DNA from: Ceratothoa steindachneri
Lineage: Eukaryota > Arthropoda > Malacostraca > Isopoda > Cymothoidae
Direction: 5' to 3'
Length of the DNA: 64,000 nt
Assembly: GCA_963969495.1 (NCBI GenBank)
Contig: OZ018329.1
Coordinates: 74,967,354-75,031,353 of the forward strand
Under the pieces are notes generated by a model. That model made no database searches, was not told the origin of the DNA, and saw only the letters and a program-made list of their open reading frames with translations. The position numbers and the translations under genes are program-made. Below, in pieces: positions 1 through 11,300 of this stretch (the stretch's first letter is position 1; every line of letters starts with the position of its first letter).

Positions 1-599
1 AAAAGGACATACGATAAAATTTGAAAGAGACAACAAAATCAGGTGATTAGAAAAGCGAAAACCAACGTGTTTATATCGACCAGAAAGACTTTGAAGAGGT
101 TTGTAAACATAATGAGGTTAGGGAAAATGAAAATGCTTGGAAGCAACATACCTTCCACCGATAAAGAATTAAAGACTTCTTTCCTATAAAGTAGGCTTTT
201 GGCAACTATGGGTTTTGTACTCAGGGCAATATTATCTCTTATTGCCCCTTCCATCCTAGCAACGATCCTTCGGGCTAACCAGCTATTGTCATTTTGATCT
301 TTATGTGAATTGTATTATTCGGTCGGGGGACCTCGTCCACGAATTAAAAGGGCGGTATAAATTTAACCAATTTCCTTTACTCAATTATTTTCACCCTGGG
401 GCACACCCGACTTCTAATGGTGGCAAAATTTTGAAATTATCAAGATTTCAACAATAGTTAAGAAATGGTTGTTTTTTTTAAATTAAGAAAAGTCATTTCA
501 ATTTACAATGCACTTTTTGATTTAAAAATATAACTATTACCACCGAGGCCTAACGAACGGAAATATTTGAAATACTCTTCCATTTACCGATGAGTACAA
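1..599. other. Intron sequence, nothing recognised
   Basis: AT-rich sequence left of the HGTGHG exon, with homopolymer runs. No further peptidase exon or element ends were recognised. Confidence 0.5.
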
Positions 600-870
600 G
601 AGTTTCTGTTAGCCGAGTGGATACGGCGTTGGTCTGCCAACGTGGCGGTACCGGGTTCGATCCCGACAGGGGCGGGCACAAACGTAGAGATCTAGTGGAC
701 GCGCTGTGCTCGGCCATGTACTTCACATCACATACATAGACAATTACAACATTGCTTTCTTTCCTCTCCCGTCTTCGTAGCACAACACACTGTTTCAAGC
801 GACGAATGAACACCGTTTAGTGTCACCTCTCACCCTCGGGTTCACCAGCCTGGAGGTTGGCGAACCACTA
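600..870 (+). repeat. tRNA-derived SINE
   Basis: A pol III A box (TAGCCGAGTGG, 610-620) and a B box (GGTTCGATCCC, 654-664) sit 34 bp apart, as in a tRNA gene, but the acceptor stem does not pair. The part after the B box is not tRNA-like. This is the usual design of a tRNA-derived SINE. The ends are approximate. Confidence 0.65.
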
Positions 871-957
871 CTACCGATGAGTACAAACCTAAATTTCGTT
901 GATGTGATATTTACGTACATAAAATTTCATTTAAAAAAAAAGAACGTACCACCTTAC

Positions 958-1034
958 CTTCGTGAATAGCCAGGTATAGACCAATTCCATGGCCCGTTCC
1001 GTGCCCATAATTCAGTCCAGCTTCCAGCAGAGGC
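958..1034 (-). CDS. XPNPEP: Aminopeptidase P exon (HGTGHG metal-binding motif)
   Basis: This 77-nt exon encodes PLLEAGLNYGHGTGHGIGLY and LAIHE. HGTGHG holds the metal-binding His. The acceptor is TGTCTTCCGTAG and the donor is CGAAG|GTAAGG. It leaves in phase 1, so the gene continues left of the window with the DEPGYY-type exons that were not seen here. Confidence 0.95.
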
Positions 1035-4000
1035 CTACGGAAGACATTCTTCAGGATATTATTGGGCTAAAATCGACTCCAACCATTAAATATATTAAGA
1101 CATACCGAGGGGAAAATAATGGGCATTAGAATAAAATACGAAATAAACAAGGACGTAAAGAGAGGCATGGGAGATAACCAAGATAACTGGTGGTACAGCA
1201 GCCGGACAAACAACTAAAAACTTATGAAACTAATAAAAATTTAACATTCAACAATAAACCACAAATCATCAAAAACAAAAGAACAACAATTCCATAAAAA
1301 AAACAATTGATGCCCGTTCGGGTGCCCTGGGTAGGACACCGGGAGAACCAAGTGAGCTACTAAATTTATATAAAAGAAATTCAGATATAGTATGAAAAGG
1401 CCAGCCTGCTCCAAAAACTATTACAACACAATCTGGTGAGCAAGAGTGCGATCCCAGCACCAGGGACAAGCTAGAAGACCCCCAGGGTATGGCATTCAGT
1501 TAAAAACGAGGCGTGCAGGGAGTAGGAACAAACAATCTTTGCAGAAGGGTTCATGAGAGCGATACGTCCCGCGTGTGTGATTCGGAGATGGCAAAAACTG
1601 ACGGTTGAAGACGGCTCGATGACACGCAACGTTACATTCCCATCCGCCGTCTGTTTTTCGTTGCCCTCCGGCATGATCCTAATCAGCTTCTCATAGAGCG
1701 TAAAATATCCATGGATGCGAAAGTACCTCTCAGGTGAGGTGTCGGCCGAATACAAGACAGGAATCAGAGGGAATCATCACGTCTTGGGTTTCCTCATTTA
1801 TTAAAAGTTCAGGGTCGAGGTGATACATGCGACGACGGCATATTGAACTATCTTGTTCTTGTTCAAAGAAAATCGAAACCCTTGGGGTTTCTTTTTTGGA
1901 GTCGGTACTTGATAGATATCTGAACTGAATCAAAAGAGATCGAAAAGCCGTATATGAACATTGCGAGAACATATTCCGGCACCATCGAGGTGATACGGTT
2001 GATGCCCATGGCAAAGATAGTGAGAATAAGAACACTTTCCTGCCGAAGACCCTCTTCTTGCCCTACCCTCTTGTAAAGGGTTCACCAAAACTATGTACAT
2101 AGAATCTCCGATCTCGTTAGGATTTAGAAAAATGCGAGGCTCTCCGCGTTAACGTATCTCCTCACGAATCTCAAAATAGAGTGGCAAAGTCCTGCCCAGA
2201 GTAGAGCATCCGACCTAGAGAGGAACTTACGAAAGCCACACTGTGCAGAAGACTGGCGACCTCCGATGTCCAGGAAATAAAATAACAACATTTACAGATT
2301 TCTTCATCAACTTGCACATGTATAGGGTTAGAGAAACTGCGGTAAAGCATCCGGGGGGGAAAGGCTCTCTCCCTGAGTTGCTAAAAGCAAGCACGAGTAG
2401 AAATTGCCAGGAATGGAGAAAGATACACTTTGACTAGATATTTTTGATGAAAAAAACTAATAGAAAGGACAAGCCTCTGTCTCACCTAGGTGTCGAAGGA
2501 TGGCGTACGGGATATCGTAAGGCACGATACAAATAGGCTAATATTAAAAGGCAAAAGGCAACAAAAGCAAAACAACAACCAAATCAAACCACAAAAAAAC
2601 GATACGAGATAAAAATAAAAGTTACAGGAAACAAACAAAACGAAAAGACATGCTCAGAATTCGGGGAGAGGCTCGGCTTTCTCCGGTGGTCGAACATGCA
2701 GTGCAGGCAACATAGGAAAAAAAGGTTAAAGATGGAGGAGTCCATTTTCCTCCAAAACGTCAGACCACAAGTTGGTGCGCACGAACTCATCCAGTAACGA
2801 CCCCGCTCGTAACGGTACTGGGACAGGTAACGCGAGCTAAACCACCCATGATGGAACATTCAACAAGAATGTGGCGAACAGTCAGGGTGACAACGCAGAC
2901 CTCGCAATAAAGTGGCAGCGAGCGCTCGTTCAAATGGCGGTGCGTCCAATTCGAAGAGGACAAAAAGCGACCTGAAGCGGTCGCGGCATTGGGGAGGTCC
3001 ATGGGAATTACGAATTGTGTTAAGTGAGTAGGTGTGTGTAGGGGAAAAAAGAGGTGTGCGGATAGATAGATGAAAATAGACAAGTGGTGAAGAAATAAAG
3101 TAGTGTAGAATGGTGCAAGGGGATGCCTTGTGGTCAGGCCTATCGCTTTAATTATTTACTTGTGTTGTCTTTGGTTGTTGATGATTAGTTTTCTTTTTTC
3201 TGGCGTTCAAGAAATTTGTCTTCATAAACTTAATGTTCCTTGGTATGTTATGTGCATTTGCTGTTGTTTATGTAATGAAATACTTTATCTTCTGTGCTTA
3301 GTTTTCGTTGTTTCTTATTTATTTTGTATTGTGTGTAATTTTAGTGTTTTGTCGTTTCTTCTTGTCGTGTTTGGTTTGGCGAGTCTTATTGGGTGATTTT
3401 TTCATAATTCGAAAATATTGAGTCTTGATTGGTTTGTTGTCACTTTCGATGACAAATATGCGTAGAACGGCACTTCGGCTCCGCCGGCCACGAGGCTAGC
3501 AGAGCTTGGGAAAACTGGCGTAATGTCGTGGAATGGCCACTCTTTCTCTTTCTCTCTCTCTCTTTCTCTCGCAAGCTTAGCCGTCTTGAGGATAGGGTCG
3601 CAGAATTGGCCGCAAAATTAGCGACCCAGTCAACTCCAATTTCCGGAGAGCCACTCAATCAAAATGGCAACACTGCATCGTCAGTGCCCGGAGAGACTAG
3701 TGGCCAAGTGAAGAAGAAGAAAAAGAAAAAGAAAAACAATTGTAATAATGATGGTTCCGACGTAGCCGTTGCCGAAAGAGTAAGTCATGATGGCTTCAGT
3801 CCTGTCAGAAGGGAAGCCCATAGACCGAGAGAGGTTTCGATACCGACACCACTCCCAACGTCAAATAGATTTGCTCCCCTGGACTCGGGCCGGGAGTCTC
3901 CAATCGTTATCGGTGAATCTCAAGTGAGGGGCTTGACAAATCGGCCAAACGGGATGCGCAAGGAAATGTGGCGCTTACGTAGCCTACCAGGTAAGAAGAC

Positions 4001-7000
4001 GCGAGAGATCATAAAAGAAGTTAAAAAAAAATATACTAGGACAGCAAGATACGCCGGTAGTGGCCCAAGCCAGTGGAAATGACCTGTTCCTACGGGGAGG
4101 CTCTGCAGGCTTTACTGAGCGCATCATCGAAGATGTCAGAAGTTTAGCAGCCTCGTTGAAAGAAATAACATCAAAACCAATCGTCGTTGGGATCATACCG
4201 AGACGCTCCGGGGGTGCCTTGGCCAACCAAAAGGCTCTGAGCATAAATTGGAGGCTAGGTGAAATCCTATCAGGAATGGGCGTATGTTTCGTCAACCCCT
4301 TCGACGAATTCTACGGTCGGTCAGGGCTGTTTAGTGAGGATGGCACTCAGCTGTCTGTCCGTGGAAGAGGTGTGCTGTGTGAGCTCATCCGCCGCGGTTT
4401 ATATTGGGTAAAGAAATCCGATGTAGGGGAAAGGATGACTGAGACCCCAGTGGGAAAATCCCACGAAGTAGCGCCCTCGGCAGCCGAGGTCGAGCACCCA
4501 GCACCCAATCCTTCCGTCGATACAGGAGGGGGCGGAAGTGGGTGATGGTCAGCCTCAGAATCCAGCTTCGGAGGGGAGGACGCACGACGAACCGTCGGGA
4601 AACGGAGAAGTGGAGGGGGCAGTAGGGCTAGCGGACGCCCCCTAAGAGTTATTCTATTAAATGCCCGCTCAATAAGGAACAAGTTCTGCGAGCTTAGAGC
4701 ACTGATGTCATCAGAGATGCTTGACATAGTGGCCGTCACTGAGTCTTGGATTCGTGCAGACACCAGGGACTTCATAGGTGAGTTTGGAGTACCCGGTTAC
4801 GCGACCTTCCATAAAGATCGCGCTGACCGGGAAGGTGGTGGAGTTCTGGTGTATGTACGGGCCCATCTATCTCCCATCGAATGCAGAACTGTCCCAGAGC
4901 ATGAGGTAGTAGGAGTCGACAATACAATGTACAGGTTCATAGTGGCCTATCGACCTCCTCATCGGACGGTAGAGGTTGATATAGTCCTGTACCAAAAACT
5001 GTCCAGTCTCTTAGACGGCTCTCCCTCGCTGCTGGTAGGGTACTTCAATTGCCGAGTCGACTGGAGTGACCGAACGGGCGACTGAGAGGCATCTCGGCTT
5101 GTAGACTACTGACAGCAACTTTCTGACTCAGTGGGTCGGCGAGCCTACCCGAGGGGGCAACGTTCTAGATCTAGTATTTACCACTGAAGATGACCTCGTC
5201 TCTGACCTGTCAGTGGATGAGTGCCTAGGTGGTAGTGACCATAACATGGTAAGGTTTGGAGTACGTGCTCCCTGTACGCAAGGTACTAATGAACGAGCAC
5301 GTAAATTGGATCTCAGACGTGCAGACTTCAATGGGCTTCGGGAGGCACTTGGCCAGATGCAACCAACTAACGAAGGCGGGACGAATTCCAAATGGAACTT
5401 CAAAAATCGTTTTATGGATCGTCAGGCCGAGTGCGTTCCCACGAAGGCAGTCAGGCTAGCGAGCATTCAGCCTAGGTGGTTTTCTCAAGAAATCGCTAGT
5501 GCTATTAAAGCTAGAAAGTCAGCGCACAGAGCATGGAAAAGGAATAGTAGTGCGATGCACCATGAAGCCTATGTGACCCCTAGTAGAACGGTTAAGGCCC
5601 TAGTGCGCACGGCTAAGTGTAACGAAGAAATTCGTGTAGCCTCTCTCTCTAAAGAGAGCCCCAAGGAGTTCTTCGCGTACGTGAAAGAAATGAGGCTTAT
5701 AAGATTGCCAAATCAAACAACTTGGAATCAAATAGAATCAAATATATAGAACTTAGAAGAAAAGTAAAAGCCGAAATTAATAGAGCAAAACGTAATGAGG
5801 AGATGAGGGTGGCTCTTAACTGTAAAAATAATCCCAAAGAATTCTTTGCCTTAGTTAATAGTAGAAAACCAATAAAAAATAGTATTGGACCAATCAATGA
5901 TCTACATAATAATCTACAATTCACAGATAAAGATATAGCGAAGGCACTAAATGAATATTTCGCAACAGTTTACACCAACGACGCCTCAAATCTAAATATT
6001 ATGCCGAATATCAAGTACACAGGCAATAGACCACTAAAAATCTTTAAGTGCACGACCAATGATGTACTAAAACGAATAGACAAAATGAATAAATTCAAAT
6101 CCCCAGGACCCGATAAGATAATGCCAAAAGTGATTAAAGAAGTAAAAGAAGCAGTTGTGGAACAAATAACCTCTATTTTTAACTTATCACTTGAAAGCAG
6201 TATAGTCCCCCAAGATTGGAAAGTAGCTAACGTGACACCGATATTTAAAAAAGGACGAAAGGATCTGGCTTGCAATTATCGTCCTATAAGTCTGACATCA
6301 ATAATTGGTAAGATGCTTGAAAGTATAATAGCAGAACAAATAGTAAGCCATCTAGAAACAAACTAGTTATTAAAAAATACACAACATGGATTTAGGAAAA
6401 ATAGATCGTGTCTTACAAATTTATTAGAATTTTTCCATTATGTCAACACAGTTCACAATAGGGAGAGGTCTGTTGACATTCTGTATTTGGATTTTCAGAA
6501 AGCCTTCGACAAGGTGCAACACAAGAGACTAATGGTCAAAATTAGAGCTCTAGGAATAGAAGGTAACCTAGCAAAGTGGATTGAGAATTGGCTTAGTGAT
6601 CGTAGGCAGAGAGTTGTGATAAACGGAGAAGAGTCGGAATGGATAACTGTCAGTAGTGGTGTTCCTCAAGGCTCTGTCCTCGGACCATTGCTCTTTATAA
6701 TATATGTGAACGACATAGACGTGGGATTGATTTCAAAAATCTCGAAATTCGCTGACGATTGCAAATTAGCTAAAAATATAATTACTGAGCAAGATATAAC
6801 AGACTTTCAAAAAGACATTGACCTTATAGCCGATTGGTCTGAAAAATGGAAACTTCCACTGAACATAGAAAAATGCAAAGTAATGCATGTTGGTGTCAAA
6901 AATCCAAAAGCTGAATATAAACTCGTTAATAAAACAATAGTCGAAACAGAAAACCAAAAGGACCTAGGGATTTGTGTATCAAATAACCTCAAGTTCACTC

Positions 7001-8281
7001 AACATGCTGTTGAAGTAGAAAAGAAAGCACTAAAGATACTGGGTTATATCAAGCGACAGATCAGTTATAAAAACGAAACAGTGCTAATAAACCTGTATAA
7101 TGCCCTAGTAAGACCACAACTGGAATATTGTGCACAAGTATGGTCGCCCTCCTACAGAAAAGATATTGAAAGATTAGAAAAAGTACAAGCTAAAGCTACA
7201 AAAATGATACCTTCATTAAGAAAATACAATTATGAAACTCGATTGGAAAAATTAAACCTCTTCAAACTAGAAACAAGACGCATACGAGGTCAATTAATTG
7301 AAGTCTATAAAATCCTGAATGGAATAGAAAATGTAGACTATTCCATCTGGTTTGAGAACAATAAAAACATTACCCGTAATAACAGCAAAAAACTCGTTGC
7401 GAAAAAATACAAACTCGATGTATGTGGAAACTACTTCTCATATCAAATTGTTAATGTATGGAATCAGTTGTCAGAAGAGGTTGTGTCAAGTCCCACCGTT
7501 AACACATTTAAGAATAGATTGGACAAATATTTGAGAAATATTATGTGTTAACAATATTAAGTCCAAACTATAAAAGTTATCGTAAAATTAGTAAAGTGTA
7601 GGTATTCATCTTTTCTATAAAAATTCCTGACTGTGAACTTTTATTCTACACATCAGGTATCTTTTCCAATTTCGAAACCGGAGAAATTCGGGTGGGAGAG
7701 GTGGGTAGGGGAGAGCCTTCAACTTTAGTATACTGTCTCTAAAACTACTAGATAGGGTCTTCAAAAAAAAAGTACCTCCTTGTTATGGACAATATAGTCT
7801 TTTGAGGTACTACCAATCATTGTAAACACACACACACTCTCTCTCTATCTCTATCTCTCTCTATATCTCTATCTCTCTCTCTATATCTATCTCTCTCTCT
7901 ATATCTATCTCTCTCTCTCTCTCTCTATATCTCTCTCTCTCTATATATATCTATATCTCTCTCTCTATATCTATATCTCTCTCTCTCTATATCTATATCT
8001 CTCTCTCTATATCTATATCTCTCTATATCTATATCTCTCTCTCTATATCTATATCTCTCTCTCTCTATATCTATCTCTCTCTCTCAATATATCTATATCT
8101 CTCTCTCTATATATCTATATCTCTCTCTCTCTATATCTATATCTCTCTCTCTATATCTATATCTCTCTCTCTATATCTATATCTCTCTCTCTATATCTAT
8201 ATCTCTCTCTATATCTATATCTCTCTCTATATATCTCTCTCTCTATATCTATATCTCTCTCTATATATCTCTCTCTCTCTA

Positions 8282-8353
<72 letters not shown>

Positions 8354-11300
8354 GGTACTTTTGCGGCTTTGGGCCGAAGTTGGTTGAAGACCGTTAGGGA
8401 ATGGGAAAATTGTTATGAGTCTAGTGGGATGGTTTATTATTAACTTTGCAGGGTCCTTTTTAAAACAAATATTTGGGATTGCAAAAGAAAGACAAAAGCG
8501 AAAATATATCTTTACTAGCAACAAAATAATATTTAAATATACACAAATACTGGGTTTAAAGGGAATGGTCGTACAGATGGAGTTAAATGTCTACGCGAAA
8601 TAATATTTAAATATACACAAATACTGGGTTTAAAGGGAATGGTCGTACAGATGGAGTTAAATGTCTACGCGAAATACAGGTGGGTTAATTAGGGAATAAG
8701 GGGGGATTTTAAACCGGGGCGCACACACAAAGAATGGATCAGTTGGGTGGGCCAGATTCTAGATCAATCTGCAGGCGGCAACGGTTATAATTGATTACGT
8801 GTTCGTTGCAGAAAAGGGGCCAGTTGGGGTACGATGAATGCGAAGGGGGAAGCCGGGTTACCTCTCGCTTCAGATGAGGGAGCACTCGTAGATGGGAATC
8901 CTCGTCAGAGTTCACAGATATCGATTTAGCCTTCGTCCTCGAATCGAAATCGCCGATGGGGGGGAAAGCGAGAGTCCTTCAGCTCGTTCGACGTAGTAGG
9001 TGGAAAGTCTATTAGTGTTCCTTACTAAACTGAGTCAAGGATTATATAGACGCCTGGTGAGGTGGCTTTTGGTGGCTTTGGCAGCCGCCTCCACCCAAAC
9101 GTGCGATTTGGCTGAAAAGTCGGCGACTCTTTAGGAGGGGGATGGGGGGATTGTGATAACGTTGGCGTGGAACGTTCAACGGACTTCGATCTAATGACGG
9201 AAGGCAGGAATGTTGGCTGAAAGGTGGCCATGGACGATGAAATCAGTCCCTAAGCAAATACAGCTGGGGATTGATAACGGCGTAGGCTGCACCCTCACCC
9301 TGGTTCAGCCATGTTTTCAAAGCTCCATGCGGTGATCTCAGGACCACGTGGGTACAGAAGGGCACGTGGTCGCCCTTCGACCTTATTCTGGTTAATCATT
9401 CAATTTACGATTAACCAGGTTGTGCATGTTCCATGTCCGTTCTTCTAGGACTTTGTTAATGGGGGTTATTCCCGCCTCCGGGTGCAGCTCTTCTTGGCGT
9501 CTTCTTTCTCGCCTGCATGTACCTGTAATTAGGTATATGCATTTGTTTTGCACTCTTTGTAGTCTCCTATTTTGTATCTTCGAGGCACAAGAAGGGAAAG
9601 GCAGGGTAGAGCAACGTAGATCTTACAATGACATTGTAGATCTTTTTCTTGTTACTCTCACGGATATTTATGAACGTATATATGTAGAGTTCGGACTGCG
9701 TGTGATGCTTTAGAAATACTATCATCGACGTGCTTCCTGTACCCGGTTGAAGTAATATTCATTCCGAGTACATTACACTCCGTTGTGTAGGGATAGTGTC
9801 TATCCCCCACCCTGACATCTGAGAGTAGTCTGCCAATGGGGACCACTTTGAATTTCTCTTGATTCGTTCGAATCTTCCATTGAACCTCGTGGTTGGTTGT
9901 TCAAGGTCTCGATTTCTGGCGCAGTCATGCGAGCTTGCCAGGGCACATTCCTCCAAGGACAAGTGATTATCTGGCTGAAATCATCGGCGTATTGAATCGA
10001 GGTGAAGGGCCCTAGTAACGTCAGAAGTACCTTCTGGAAGGTAAATAATGGGAAATTAATTGCATGTTTGAGTTTGGGGAAAATTTACGAATGTAGATAA
10101 ATGGACGAAAGGGAAATAGTGAAAAATGTTAAGGATGAGAGAGTGAAATATAAGAACTTGCTAACCTCTACAACCCGAATTGATACGGGTTGTAGAGGGA
10201 GTTGTTCTCCAGGAGAAACACCAGTCTTTGGTTGAGGATCTTCTCAAAGAATTCCTGCCAAATTCTAGAAGCGAAATTGGCTGGTAGTTCTCTCTCAACG
10301 TAGGGTCCTTCCCATGCTTTGGCAGCAGGAAGATCATTTTCGCCGATTTATAAGCATCTGGGAAGTATCTCGTGTTTATACATGCATTAAAAATCCTTCT
10401 CAGTCCTTCGATGACGTTGGCTGGTGCCTTTTCAATGTTTAATTTTGTAAGCCTCGATTGTCCTGTTCTTTCTGTGGGAATGAGCGGAGCGCGCAAAGTA
10501 GTTCCACTACGGTGATCTCGGCATCTCCGTCGCGTTGTCTATCCACCTGGTGAGGGTGCGTTCCATGTGTTTGTGTATTAAGCTCGTCTATGATGTCACT
10601 TTCAAACTATAAGTCGTAATCTTCATTTTCTTCGGTTATACTGAAGGTTTTTCCCAATAACGTCGGAATATTTTTCTATTCTTCTTTCTTCTGTTTCGAT
10701 GGTTCTGTCTTCTTTAAATACTTCAAGTTTTTTCTTATTTCCGGTTGATCCTTTGAGACGTCTGATTTTGTTTCAGAAATCTTTGGGAGATGCATCCTGA
10801 TCGAGGCTTTCGATCGCATCGTCCAAGCGTCCCCACTGTTGTTCAAGGATCAACTGGGAAGCGCAGCACAATGGCACGCAACTTTAAGTCCTTGCCGACT
10901 CTGAATCCAGCAGAAGATAATCTCGACATCCACTCGGCTCGTGGCAACCGTGGCGTCACGGATACCGTGTGTGGAGATTCCAGGAGCGAGGATGAAGCAT
11001 ACAACAACTTACCCCGGCGTCGTCAGTTTTCTTCAACCTAGTGGAGGTGTGTCCCTAATTTGCTCTCTTTCCACGCGAGAACAGTACCTCCCGGTACCAA
11101 ATGCAGGTAGGCAAAAGGGTGAGGGGATAATTGTAAAGTAAAAAAAAATAATAAAAAGTAGCGCTGAGGAAGAAATGGAGATACGGGGAAGCGCACCAAA
11201 AACTCTCCCAGGCCCCATCAGAGTTCATGTCAACCCAGTGACAGGGCTTTTTTAATTTGTACTCAGGCCAGGAGGATATGTACCTCCTACAGGTACCAAG

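Larger units (their letters stand above)
9660..10790 (-). mobile_element. Jockey-like LINE remnant interrupted by host DNA
   Basis: Minus-strand RT pieces. Upstream of the break (10790-10186) are a linker, KLNIEKAPANVIEGLRRIFN, the YFPDAYKSAKMIFLLPKHGK block, NYQPISLLE, and, in another frame, NSLYNPYQFGL. Downstream (10010-9660) are FTSIQYADDFSQII (active site YADD), a thumb segment, and GMNITSTGYRKHVDDSISKA. Several frames are used. The roughly 400 bp that should lie between QFG and YADD are missing, and 158 bp copied from the aminopeptidase gene sits there instead. Confidence 0.75.

Noticed and set aside
600..690. Functional tRNA gene
   Set aside because: A and B boxes are present but the acceptor and anticodon arms do not pair properly; it is a SINE.
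1035..1066. Longer HGTGHG exon starting at the TTTTAG|CCCAATAAT acceptor
   Set aside because: It gives a plausible peptide, but the phase does not match the phase-2 end of the previous exon. The GTAG at 1036-1035 matches exactly.
8279..8524. ORF with Tyr-Ile repeats
   Set aside because: It starts in unremarkable intron and runs into the microsatellite; no coding evidence.
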